From contig NZ_JAFFQD010000001.1 in assembly GCF_016918565.1 (NCBI RefSeq), forward strand, positions 248,001-312,000: DNA of 64,000 nucleotides. Direction: 5' to 3'. Below the pieces are notes generated by a model. It saw nothing but the letters and a program-made list of their open reading frames with translations. It was not told the origin of the DNA and did no database searches. Made by a program: the position numbers and the translations under genes. This DNA is from Desulfogranum marinum (GTDB taxonomy: Bacteria > Desulfobacterota > Desulfobulbia > Desulfobulbales > Desulfobulbaceae). This document shows positions 8,142-16,303 of this stretch, one piece after another. Numbering within the stretch: position 1 is the stretch's first letter; each line of letters starts with the position of its first letter.

Positions 8142-9206
8142 TCACAACCATTTCTTTTTCTTAAAATAGGCAATTAACCCAATGGGAGTTATTATAAATA
8201 CGAGCCATACAGTCGGATATCCCCATTTCAATTTAAGTTCCGGCATATACTCAAAATTCATTCCATAAATTCCAGCTACAAAAGTGAGTGGGATGAAAAT
8301 AGCGGCAAAAATCGTTAATACTTTCATCACTTCATTCATTTTATTACTCACACTTGACATGTAGATATCCAGCAAGCTGGACAGCATATCTCTATACGTT
8401 TCCAAACTTTCTGTTACACGGAGCACATGATCAAGCACATCTCTGAAGTATATATGATTTTTTTCATCGATTAAGACTGTATCGCTTCTCAATAACTCCA
8501 AGAGCAAATCTCTCAAAGGCGAGATATATTTTCGGATATAAATCAATTCATGTTTGATTCGCTGAATAGTAGCGAGTATTTCCGGGGTAGCGTTAATGGA
8601 TAGATCCTCTTCAATTGAGCTGACGACTTCATCTAAAGAATCGATGATAATAAAGTTTTTATCTACAATTGTGTCTAGGATTACATAGGTTAAATAATCT
8701 ACCCCCAGGGTTCTGAGCCTTCCCTTATTGTTATGGAGTCGCTTGTGAAGAGGAAGAAATATATCGTCTTGGTGCTCTTTAAAAATAAAAACTACATTTT
8801 TGAGAACTAATATACTAATCTGTTGATACCTAACAAATGAATCCCCTTCCGCCAGGGAAAGATCTTTAAGAACGATATAGAGGTAGTCGTCAAATTCTTC
8901 AAATTTAGGTCGTTGCTGTGTATTCAGTATATCTTCAAGAACGAGTGGGTGAATATCAAAAACACGCCCGATTGATTCGATGAGCCCGACGTTTTTTAAT
9001 CCTTCGATGGTTACCCAGGTGATAGCCTCTGCTTCTTGAAACTGATCAACCTTCTCTATGGAGGTAACTACCTTTTCTTCAAGGCGCTGCTTGTTATACT
9101 GAACAATGGACACTCGTGATTCTATTGCCTGATCCTCCCCTACGTGGACAAGAGAACCAGGGGGCATTCCAGTCTTCTGAGAAGCGGCATTAACAAAGTT
9201 ATACAT
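8142..9206 (-). CDS. corA: CorA-family magnesium/cobalt transport protein
   Basis: The 354-residue protein ends in two membrane helices carrying the CorA signature YGMNFEYMPEL between them, and finishes with KKKKWL, typical of the family. The N-terminal ~280 residues form the cytoplasmic funnel. It forms a pentameric Mg2+/Co2+ channel in the inner membrane. The frame extends to 9248, but the ATG at 9206 is preceded by a strong GAGGAGG seven bases upstream, which decides the start. It is first in a minus-strand run corA, mscS-type, mgtE, giving two unrelated Mg2+ systems side by side. Confidence 0.95.
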   Translation of the reverse strand: MYNFVNAASQKTGMPPGSLVHVGEDQAIESRVSIVQYNKQRLEEKVVTSIEKVDQFQEAEAITWVTIEGLKNVGLIESIGRVFDIHPLVLEDILNTQQRPKFEEFDDYLYIVLKDLSLAEGDSFVRYQQISILVLKNVVFIFKEHQDDIFLPLHKRLHNNKGRLRTLGVDYLTYVILDTIVDKNFIIIDSLDEVVSSIEEDLSINATPEILATIQRIKHELIYIRKYISPLRDLLLELLRSDTVLIDEKNHIYFRDVLDHVLRVTESLETYRDMLSSLLDIYMSSVSNKMNEVMKVLTIFAAIFIPLTFVAGIYGMNFEYMPELKLKWGYPTVWLVFIITPIGLIAYFKKKKWL

Positions 9207-9263
9207 TTTATCCCTCCTCGGAGTAAAAATAATGTTATTGGTAACCATTTAGCGAATATTTAG

Positions 9264-9417
9264 AAACTGTCAATCTACCCCGAACTGTAACGTTTCAACA
9301 GTGCTCCATATATTCAGAAGCTGACCGATTTAGCAGATAAGCCCCGACTTCGATTCATTGCTATGCTGGACTTGCAGATCGTGGAGAGTTGAAGTGTTAC
9401 TGGACAGTTACGATTAT
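9264..9417 (+). repeat. Dispersed repeat, family E copy 1
   Basis: The block starting CAATCTACCCCGAACTGTAA and continuing through CTGACCGATTTAGCAGATAA matches 33011-33164 along its length. Ends are imperfect inverted repeats (AACTGTAACGTTTCAACAGT against ACTGGACAGTTACG). The rest of the 9207-9996 gap holds no gene I can support. Confidence 0.8.
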
Positions 9418-9996
9418 TGGTAACAATGACTGCCACAAGCTACATCCCTTTACCAAACCGTCATTCTCAAAGATTACCCTATATAGTGATTTGCAACACG
9501 ATCAATGCTACAGATACGGTACCAATACGCGCATTAGCCAATATTTTAAATGGTGCACCACACTACAATATAAAAGCATCGTGCTGTATGGGGTTGGTTT
9601 CAACCTGCTCTTACCCGAACACCCGGCTAAAAATATGGCTAAGAGTGCTACCCAGAAGTAATTTTAAAAACCAAATATAAAGGTCACCTCCAAAGAAATA
9701 TCATCTTATCAATGTTATTTTCTTGTTATTCCCATTTAGATAAAATCAAGGCCGTACCACTTATGTGATACTTTTAGACTAGCAAATGTATCGGTTTATT
9801 CAATAGGTAGAAGGCCTAGAAAGGCAGATGAGTGAATACGATTTAAACATTTGACTATATTTGGAATTTAAAAAGTTGAATGTCGAGAAAAAGATCTTAA
9901 GATAAAATATGATGTTTTTTTCATAACCTGTCTTTGCGCTAGGCGTTCTAAGTGCAATTGACAGATAGCTCAAAACCTTAAATGAGGAGATTTGTA

Positions 9997-10440
9997 ATGA
10001 TTAGGGCACCAAAAAACTATGTCGCGGCTTTAATGATTCTTCTACTCTCGGTTGTTGGAACTGCTGCAATAGCTGAAGAAGAAAAACCTTCGGGAACCGT
10101 ATCCATAGAAACTAAAGCGGTTGCTGTTGGTGTCGGTTTTAGCTGGGGCGAAGGGGTACTCACCTTTCAGGGAAAGGAATATCCATTCAAGATCAAAGGA
10201 CTTTCCGTAATAGATCTGGGCATTTCCTCTATTTCAGCTCAAGGAGAGGTCTATCACCTTAAAAACATTACAGATTTTGCTGGAACTTTTTCTGCGGCTG
10301 AAGCAGGAGTAGCTGTTGGAGGTGGAGCAGGAGCCCAGGTTATGAAAAACCAAAATGGAGTTGTTATGAAGCTCACTTCCAGAAAAGCAGGGGTTCAGCT
10401 CAAACTGGCGCCTGAAGGACTGAAAGTTGAATTGAAGTAG
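9997..10440 (+). CDS. Exported glycine-rich hypothetical protein
   Basis: I do not recognise this 147-residue protein. It has a clear signal peptide (MIRAPKNYVAALMILLLSVV, cleavage near AIA-EEEK). The mature part is rich in beta-type repeats and glycine: VAVGVGFSWGEGVLTFQGK, a block YPFKIKGLSVIDLG, then GVAVGGGAGAQVMKNQNG and a polar C-terminus. The frame opens at an upstream ATG (9982), but GAGGAGA lies six bases before the ATG at 9997, which I take as the start. It is monocistronic, with 335 bp before the next gene. A periplasmic or outer-membrane-associated location is likely. Confidence 0.75.
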   Translation: MIRAPKNYVAALMILLLSVVGTAAIAEEEKPSGTVSIETKAVAVGVGFSWGEGVLTFQGKEYPFKIKGLSVIDLGISSISAQGEVYHLKNITDFAGTFSAAEAGVAVGGGAGAQVMKNQNGVVMKLTSRKAGVQLKLAPEGLKVELK

Positions 10441-10775
10441 TACCTCACCGAGATAAATTCTTGTAGCTGCACAGCATGCGACACCCTGCATCACGCTATT
10501 TTTTTACAATCAGTGTGATGCAGGTCCAAAATGAAAATCGTTCTGTAACCGTTCTTGTTAAACAACACTTAAAACGCATCGCTAACCACATTGGTTAACG
10601 TGACTTTTTATCACTTCTTTTCTGTGTTACTTGCTCGTCGTCACGTGGCATTAAAAAAAAATTACAAACAACAAAGTTTTGTGCGAGACATAACGTTGGC
10701 ATTGATTCTTGGTATTTCTTCACGGCCATTGTTCATTTTGGCACTGAAAAGGTAAAATTACTGGAGCAAAGACAG

Positions 10776-11846
10776 GTGTTTAATATGACATATCTGAAAA
10801 CACTTCTTACTCGACCGGCTTTGATTTTCATTTTCGGAATATTATTCCTCCTTGTTGCTCCAGGTGCATTTGGGGCGGACCTCCCAGGAAACAATCTTGA
10901 TGTACTGCAGCTGGCCATGGGACTGTTTGGTGGTCTGGCTCTGTTTCTTGGAGGGCTAAATCTCCTCTCTGAAGGACTCAAAAAAGCAGCTGGTGAAACG
11001 CTGAAGACGCTGCTTTCCAAAATGACCACCAACCGCTTTCTTGGCGCCATTACCGGTGCCTTTGTTACGGCTGTCCTCAACTCATCTTCTGTAACCACAG
11101 TATTAGTGGTGAGCTTTATCACTGCCGGGGTGATGACTCTCGCCCAGTCAGTTGGTGTTATTATGGGGGCCAATATTGGTTCGACGATGACGGCACAATT
11201 GCTGGCGTTTAATATTGCTGCCTACGCTTTACTTCCGGTCGCCATCGGTTTTTTCATGACCTTTGTCGCGAAAAAAGAAAATGTAAAACATGCTGGGATG
11301 ATGCTGCTAGGCATCGGTCTGGTTTTTTACGGCATGGGCATCATGAGTGAAGCCATGACACCGTTGCGTACCTATGAACCGTTCATGGTTTTTCTGGAAA
11401 GTATGAAGCGCCCCCTGCTTGGCATTTTAGCAGGTGCCTTATTTACCAGCCTTGTCCAGTCATCTGCTGCAACGGTGGGAATTGCCATTGCAATGGCCAC
11501 AGAAGGATTGCTTTCGTTGGAAGCAGGGATTGGTTTGGCATTGGGTGCAAATATTGGAACCTGCGTGACTGCACTACTTGCGGCTATGGGTAAACCGGTT
11601 GAAGCTGTCAGGGCAGCAATTGTTCACGTCCTTTTTAACATTGTTGGAGTGCTTGTGTGGCTGCCTTTTATAGGGTTTCTTGCTGACATAGCGACTGCCA
11701 TTTCTCCTGCACAAGAGGCTTTGGAAGGAGCCGCAAAAATGGCAAGCGACGTTCCAAGACAAATAGCAAATGCAAACACTCTTTTTAATGTATTTAATAC
11801 TATAGCCTTCATCGGTTTTACCGGGGATATTTGCCAGGCTCGCTGA
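10776..11846 (+). CDS. Na/Pi cotransporter family protein, 5' part (frameshifted gene)
   Basis: These 356 residues contain the repeated membrane domain of the NptA/YjbB-type sodium-phosphate cotransporters: GGLALFLGGLNLLSEGLKKA, then LNSSSVTTVLVVSFI and, in the second half, the paired motif LVQSSAATVGIAIAMA. The frame ends early at TGA 11844-11846. The family usually continues into a cytoplasmic PhoU-like domain, and that domain is present one frame over, from about 11827 to 12570. Removing one G from the GGGG run at 11823-11826 joins the halves as FTGIFARLAEILFP, the expected family sequence. The start is GTG 10776 or ATG 10785. The gene is a real or sequencing-error frameshift. Confidence 0.88.
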   Translation: MFNMTYLKTLLTRPALIFIFGILFLLVAPGAFGADLPGNNLDVLQLAMGLFGGLALFLGGLNLLSEGLKKAAGETLKTLLSKMTTNRFLGAITGAFVTAVLNSSSVTTVLVVSFITAGVMTLAQSVGVIMGANIGSTMTAQLLAFNIAAYALLPVAIGFFMTFVAKKENVKHAGMMLLGIGLVFYGMGIMSEAMTPLRTYEPFMVFLESMKRPLLGILAGALFTSLVQSSAATVGIAIAMATEGLLSLEAGIGLALGANIGTCVTALLAAMGKPVEAVRAAIVHVLFNIVGVLVWLPFIGFLADIATAISPAQEALEGAAKMASDVPRQIANANTLFNVFNTIAFIGFTGDICQAR

Positions 11847-11916
11847 AATACTTTTCCCTGAAAAGAAGGAAAAAGCTGGTGTTATTATTGAGCCAAAATA
11901 TCTCGACGAGGCGGCT

Positions 11917-12570
11917 GTGGAAGTTCCGTCTATTGCTCTTGAGCAGGTTCGTCAGGAATTTGGCAGGATGGGGAAGATTACCTGTGAAATGTTTGGTGGG
12001 CTCCCTGATGCTGTGCTCAACAAAAGCAAAGAACAGGTAAATAGAATAATAGAGCTCGATGACAAGGTCGATATCCTCGAAGCGGCAATCTTTGGTTTTC
12101 TTGGAAAAATACGGCAGCGCCTTCTTACTGCAGAAGAAAGTAAAGCACACCAGGACTTGATGACCGCTACAGTAAGTTTGGAAAACCTTGCCGACCTGGT
12201 TGAAACGGAACTTTCAGGGCTGTTGCTCAGATTCATAAAAAAAGAGCGGCAGGTGAGCGAAACAACACGGTTGGTTTTCAAAGAGTTGTACCAAGAGGTA
12301 TACCAATCGGTTGAACTCGCTGTTCAATCAATACAGAACAATGACCAACATGCAGCCCTGGCTGTTATCAATAAGAAAGAAAACATCCCGCAACTCGTCG
12401 AGAGGCTGATGGCGCGTAAAGCAGAAGTGTTAGGACGAGATCAGGCTGGCGATGAGTTGGAAACAGCAAGAATTGAAATTTCATTAATAGATAAAATGAC
12501 ACGGGCATACACTCTCACCAGAAGGTTTGCAAAGATAACCGCTCCACCGGAGATCGTTAGAAATGTATGA
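11917..12570 (+). CDS. PhoU-like C-terminal part of the frameshifted Na/Pi cotransporter
   Basis: The frame carries a ~215-residue helical PhoU-like domain (EQVRQEFGRMGKITCEMFGG, then a second helical repeat around SVELAVQSIQNNDQHAALAV). In this frame the homology really begins at ~11827 (ATA TTT GCC AGG), directly after the GGGG run where the upstream frame diverges. No good ribosome site precedes the nominal GTG at 11917 or the ATG at 11968. It is therefore best read as the tail of the preceding gene rather than an independent protein. PhoU-like domains in this family are thought to regulate phosphate transport. Confidence 0.8.
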   Translation: MEVPSIALEQVRQEFGRMGKITCEMFGGLPDAVLNKSKEQVNRIIELDDKVDILEAAIFGFLGKIRQRLLTAEESKAHQDLMTATVSLENLADLVETELSGLLLRFIKKERQVSETTRLVFKELYQEVYQSVELAVQSIQNNDQHAALAVINKKENIPQLVERLMARKAEVLGRDQAGDELETARIEISLIDKMTRAYTLTRRFAKITAPPEIVRNV

Positions 12571-12582
12571 GCAGAGCAAGTG

Positions 12583-12673
12583 ATACTATTACGCCAATGG
12601 TGCTTTCTTACAATCGTTTTAAAGAAGAACGTAACGTTCGCTACTCATGGCAAGAGCACCATCGGTAATAGTA
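12583..12673. repeat. Long imperfect hairpin downstream of the Na/Pi gene
   Basis: TACTATTACGCCAATGGTGCT (12584-12604) is mirrored by AGCACCATCGGTAATAGTA near 12655-12673, with a loop of about 50 bases. It could be a terminator-like structure or another miniature element; there is no T-run. The rest of 12571-13040 holds only a family D repeat and no recognisable gene. Confidence 0.55.
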
Positions 12674-12821
12674 AGCCCTTCTGTACGGTTACATTGTTAT
12701 ATTATTTGCCAGCGGATTTTTTTCGTAAAAAACATATGCAAATATCTAAAAAGTCACTGTCCCGCGCCACCCCAAGCTTAACGCGATAGTTTTAGGTACG
12801 AGAGACTGAATAATCAAACTT

Positions 12822-12900
12822 TACCCGGATTTCTCATCAGTTCAGGCGGCGTCAGGTTCATTTTTTTGGCTATGACGAGATAAGCATAGACTCCGAAAGT
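12822..12900 (+). repeat. Dispersed repeat, family D copy 1, with 17-bp motif
   Basis: Blocks ACCCGGATTTCTCATCAGTT, CAGGCGGCGTCAGGTTCA and a TTTTTGG run are followed by an inverse motif GATAAGCATAGACTCCG (12879-12895). The same order is found inverted at 23312-23418. Confidence 0.7.
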
Positions 12901-13040
12901 AGATTATTTTTACTGTCAACATACTGAAAAAGTTGTGATTCTTTATCATTTTTGCAAAAAAAAAGCAGCCAACACATATCCCATCTATTAATAGTAGTCG
13001 AGCAAGCTATCAAAAAAAAACAAAATTGGCTCGGAGTTTA

Positions 13041-13517
13041 CTATTTGACAGTGTACCCTTTGCCTTCAAGACAGGCAGAATAGGCACGGTTATAGCTGTC
13101 AATTTGCTGATTGTAGATCTGCTGAGCCTGTTGGTCGGTTGTTGCGGTCGCCTGCTGCTGTCGGCGGTTTTGCATTCCTCCTACCAGACCGCCAACAGCG
13201 GCTCCAGCGGCAGCGCCTTTACCGAATTCTCCACCCAATGAGCCTCCAAGTCCACCAACAGCGGCCCCCTTAGCGGCACCTCGCAATACAGGCCTACTAT
13301 TTTGTTGATTCGCACTTGACGCGGGGGCAGACAGTCTTGCAGGGTCAACACCGCTTTGATTTATAGCCCAGTTTCGACACTCCTGCTCGTCGGCACTCTG
13401 TTGCTGAGGTGTTTGTCCTTTAGCGGGAAAGACCATCAGTTCCGCCTCACAAACAGCAACCACAGGGCAGCAACCTAATATCACTAACAATGCTGTTGAT
13501 TTAAACATCTTCCCCAT
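13041..13517 (-). CDS. Glycine-zipper envelope protein
   Basis: The 158-residue protein has an N-terminal export signal (MFKSTALLVILGCCPVVAVC). ILGC could serve as a lipobox, so it may be a lipoprotein. The middle has a glycine-zipper segment with GxxxG repeats (AAKGAAVGGLGGSLGGEFGK, then AAAGAAVGGLVGGM) typical of YMGG-like outer-membrane proteins. A glutamine-rich stretch (RRQQQATATTDQQAQQ) follows, and the end is ACLEGKGYTVK. The ATG at 13517 is chosen because GGAGG sits about six bases upstream; the frame is open further 5'. Role unknown; such segments often insert in the outer membrane. Confidence 0.8.
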   Translation of the reverse strand: MGKMFKSTALLVILGCCPVVAVCEAELMVFPAKGQTPQQQSADEQECRNWAINQSGVDPARLSAPASSANQQNSRPVLRGAAKGAAVGGLGGSLGGEFGKGAAAGAAVGGLVGGMQNRRQQQATATTDQQAQQIYNQQIDSYNRAYSACLEGKGYTVK

Positions 13518-13634
13518 ACATCCCTCCAAATCTTGGGTCTTTGTCATTGTTGCAAATAAACATACCTCATTATCTACCAACTAAATAATTTCACCTGCTG
13601 CAGGCGAGGTGATCATGCCTCTAAGCGTGTTCTA

Positions 13635-13886
13635 TTGAGAGTAGTTAATTTCTCCAACCCGGTATTTACCGTTAAAGAAGCTTTCGGTGATGTACCTGTT
13701 GTTATAATCAGTTATGGGAAGTTTATTCAAGCAGTTGTTGATTACACCATTATAGCCTTGACTGTTTTTATGGGTCAAGGCATTCAATTCTCTCAAACGA
13801 AAAAAGAGGTTGTAATGCAAAATCGGTTAAACCCCTTCTCAAAGCCCAAAAACCGCCGGCTTCAAGGAAAAAAACCGACGGTTTGA
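13635..13886 (+). pseudogene. mscL: Truncated relic of large-conductance mechanosensitive channel mscL
   Basis: The frame encodes a sequence that matches the C-terminal half of MscL: FTVKEAFGDVPVVIISYGKF, then IQAVVDYTIIALTVFMG (second membrane helix) and a lysine-rich tail. The N-terminal helix and the first ~70 residues of a normal ~140-residue MscL are missing. No start with a ribosome site is present, since the frame begins at a TTG next to the 5' end of the glycine-zipper gene. The last residues overlap the hairpin at 13852-13885. I read it as a decayed gene fragment. Recognition of the MscL helix is by eye. Confidence 0.7.
13852..13885 (-). terminator. Probable terminator of the rhodanese gene
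   Basis: On the minus strand AAACCGTCGG pairs with CCGGCGGTTTTTGGG across a short loop, just past the rhodanese stop at 13899. Confidence 0.55.
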
Positions 13887-13898
13887 GAAGAGAAAAAA

Positions 13899-14291
13899 TT
13901 ACTTTTTAAGCGTTTCGTAATGCTTGGCAGCAAATGGAGGCATAAAGTTTGCTGTCAGTTCCTGCAATTTGTCAGGGACAATTTTTACATCTTCAAAACC
14001 AGCTGCCTTCAGATAGACAAATGCCATCACGGCACGGACACAGCTGGCGCAAAAAGCGGCTATGGTTTTGTCTCTAGGCAGTTCAGCCAACCGGTCCGGC
14101 AACTCTTCAATGGGAATGTTATGCGCAAAGGACAGCCCTATCAGCTCAGCTTCTTCTTTGGAACGTAGATCCAGCATCATCGCCTTATTTTCTTTTTTGA
14201 GGGCCAGAAATTCTTCCATAGTAATACGGTACGCGCCGCTTTCAAAATAATCCAGTGTGCAAGAACGATAAACTTCGTCTAACTGTTGCAT
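13899..14291 (-). CDS. Rhodanese-like domain protein
   Basis: The 130-residue single-domain protein has the rhodanese pattern: MMLDLRSKEEAELIGLSFAH near the first third and the active-site loop AFCASCVRAV, where the first Cys takes the usual catalytic place. Such proteins transfer sulfane sulfur or sense redox state in the cytoplasm. The loop (CASCVRA) has a second Cys, which could form a disulfide. The start at 14291 is supported by AGGAG eight bases upstream; an upstream start in the same frame has no ribosome site. It stands alone, with a hairpin after the stop. Confidence 0.85.
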   Translation of the reverse strand: MQQLDEVYRSCTLDYFESGAYRITMEEFLALKKENKAMMLDLRSKEEAELIGLSFAHNIPIEELPDRLAELPRDKTIAAFCASCVRAVMAFVYLKAAGFEDVKIVPDKLQELTANFMPPFAAKHYETLKK

Positions 14292-14576
14292 AATAAATGC
14301 TCCTTGTATTTTTCCTGTTCGCACAGTTTTTTAAAGACCTGAATGCACCTGAAAAGTGTACATTTTTTCAGTCAGTTACCTCAGCACTCTGTACTATTCC
14401 ATAACCTATAATGAAATTAGAGAATTTGCTGGGCCTGCCGTCAATTTTTTTTATCACTTGTTCAACCTGCTTCAGGGTAATGAATCCATAACGATTGTGT
14501 GCATTTACACATAACTACTATTACAACCATAACTTACTAATTTAAAGTATAAAAAATTAAATTTTCTATTTGGTCT

Positions 14577-14586
14577 CCCCCCCCCC
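14577..14586. repeat. Homopolymeric C10 tract
   Basis: Ten consecutive C bases lie in the otherwise AT-rich gap 14325-14708, about 120 bp before the next start codon. No gene is seen in this gap. Confidence 0.6.
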
Positions 14587-14708
14587 ACGCACCAATGAAA
14601 TGATTGAGCAATATTTACGGACAGACTATGATCTTTGCAGGATTCTATTTCCCAGATCGGTCATGATTCCCGGGTAGAGTCTCAACAAACGATAAAGGCT
14701 TCTAAAAA

Positions 14709-15029
14709 ATGATTAAAAGTTTCGAATATAAAATCCCATTTGAATTGAAAAAAAGCTTTCAAATGGTCGTGGAAAGCGGGAACGAAATCCCCTCATGGGA
14801 AAGCGTCAGCTCAGACGAGCACAAAGGTGTTATTGAATGGAAACAAAAGGGATGGCTGGGAGGACTGGGTGCATCGAGAATCAAAGTGTACCTCAAAGAA
14901 CCTCGACCAAAAGACACACTGGTCACTATCTATGTTTCTCGTCCAATGCTGCTTATTGTCCCCGCAAAACGGTGTGAACGTGTGTACAAAAAATTAGAAG
15001 AAAAGCTCGATGTAAAAACAGCTCAATAA
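14709..15029 (+). CDS. Small conserved-looking hypothetical protein
   Basis: I do not recognise this 106-residue soluble protein. It has no signal peptide or membrane segment. Alternating charged and hydrophobic stretches (GVIEWKQKGWLGGLGASRIK, DTLVTIYVSRPMLLIVPAKR) suggest an alpha/beta fold with several strands, ending in a lysine-rich helix. AAGG lies 11 bases before the ATG. Codon use resembles neighbouring genes. Isolated between long intergenic stretches, its context gives no functional hint. Confidence 0.65.
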   Translation: MIKSFEYKIPFELKKSFQMVVESGNEIPSWESVSSDEHKGVIEWKQKGWLGGLGASRIKVYLKEPRPKDTLVTIYVSRPMLLIVPAKRCERVYKKLEEKLDVKTAQ

Positions 15030-15370
15030 TCAATGAGATTCCTTCTTTCGCCGACATGGCGTCGATATCGACAAAGAGTTATTGAAGCTCAACTAATAGG
15101 CAGCCATTTAAAAACTTGACCTATTGAAGATTCCTCCCTTGGCGGAAAAACGATCAACAACGCCATGGACCAAATAGACGCCAGAGTTAATTCCACATAC
15201 TCGTTAACATGCTAATATATTTATGGATAACTCACACCTTCGAGATACCTGTAGAGCAAATTATAGGGATATGATACGTTTTATCTGTCCATATCTTTTT
15301 ACAAACGTCAACACTCCTTGCGCCAATGCCAAAATCACCACGTTTTTCTGTCCATTCTTCAACGCCACTG

Positions 15371-16216
15371 ATGGCAGTAATTTTCCTGAAATTTATCGTA
15401 ATAGTTGGAGTAGTAATTTTATCTACTGGTTGCTCCCAGCGAGCAGCCAGCAGCTCAACGGCATTGGTTCATAACAGCTTTAACAGCGTACTCTGGATGC
15501 AACAGTCCTCTAACTTCCATGCAACATCACTTCAAACGTATAATACAGCAACTAACAACCTAGAAAAAGCAGTCAAGGATTCCGCATGGACTGCAATCCC
15601 CGGTCAGGTCAAGCAGGCCGCATCATTACCCCCGGCAGTTGTATTAGATGTCGATGAAACAGTATTGGACAACACGAAGTACCATGCCAAAATTATCGTC
15701 GAAAATGCTGAATACAATTCTCAAACCTGGGACCATTGGCTTTCACTGCAGCAGGCAACAGCGACACCGGGTGCGGTCAGTTTCATTAATCATGCAACCG
15801 CTGCCGGTGTAGAAATCATATATATCACAAATCGTACATGTAAAAAGCGTACAGGCACAAAGGATAAGTGTCCACAAAAGGCCGACACTATTAATAATTT
15901 GAAGAACGTTGGCATTGAGGGGATCAAGCCTGCTAACATCTTGCTTAAAAACGAACAAACAGGATGGTTATCCGAAAAAGAAAGTAGAAAGAAACTAGTG
16001 GCTCAAAAATATCGGATAATGATGCTCTTCGGCGATGATCTGGGGGATTTCCTGCCAAATGTAAAAAAGAATATCACCTCTGAGCAACGAGCAGACCTGG
16101 TCACTGCGAATGAAAAAAAATGGGGCCGAGTTTGGTACATGCTGCCAAATCCAAAATATGGATCATGGTGGAACGTCTTAGAAGAACCTAAAATGAAGTA
16201 TTTGGAGGGATATTAG
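15371..16216 (+). CDS. 5'-nucleotidase/acid phosphatase of the lipoprotein e(P4) family
   Basis: The HAD-superfamily phosphatase has a lipoprotein signal ending VILSTGC and the catalytic motif VVLDVDETVLDN, where the two Asp residues act as nucleophile and general acid. WDHWLS and GVEIIYITNRT (motif II) follow, and motif IV MLFGDDLGDF is present. Members are outer-membrane-anchored, hydrolyse nucleotides or other phosphomonoesters and act in the periplasm. The frame reaches back to 15326, but starting at ATG 15371 gives a normal 21-residue lipoprotein signal. Neither start has a clear ribosome site. A strong hairpin follows the stop. Confidence 0.9.
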   Translation: MAVIFLKFIVIVGVVILSTGCSQRAASSSTALVHNSFNSVLWMQQSSNFHATSLQTYNTATNNLEKAVKDSAWTAIPGQVKQAASLPPAVVLDVDETVLDNTKYHAKIIVENAEYNSQTWDHWLSLQQATATPGAVSFINHATAAGVEIIYITNRTCKKRTGTKDKCPQKADTINNLKNVGIEGIKPANILLKNEQTGWLSEKESRKKLVAQKYRIMMLFGDDLGDFLPNVKKNITSEQRADLVTANEKKWGRVWYMLPNPKYGSWWNVLEEPKMKYLEGY

Positions 16217-16224
16217 GGAATCAC

Positions 16225-16255
16225 CAGGCAACCTGAACCAAAGACAGGTTGCCTG
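16225..16255. terminator. Bidirectional terminator-like hairpin
   Basis: A perfect 11-bp stem CAGGCAACCTG / CAGGTTGCCTG with a 9-base loop lies between the convergent e(P4)-type phosphatase and phospholipase A genes. T-runs are weak on both sides. Confidence 0.7.
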
Positions 16256-16303
16256 ATACATTACATTATTGAAAAATGTTTCGAAAAAATATGGGTTAGC
16301 TGC

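Noticed and set aside
9389-9680. Two overlapping plus-strand reading frames of ~90 codons after corA
   Set aside because: No ribosome site or family resemblance, and the first overlaps a dispersed repeat. Treated as non-coding.
10696-10713. Sigma-54-like sequence TTGGCATTGATTCTTGGT before the Na/Pi gene
   Set aside because: The spacing between the two boxes is one base too long and the -12 box lacks GC.
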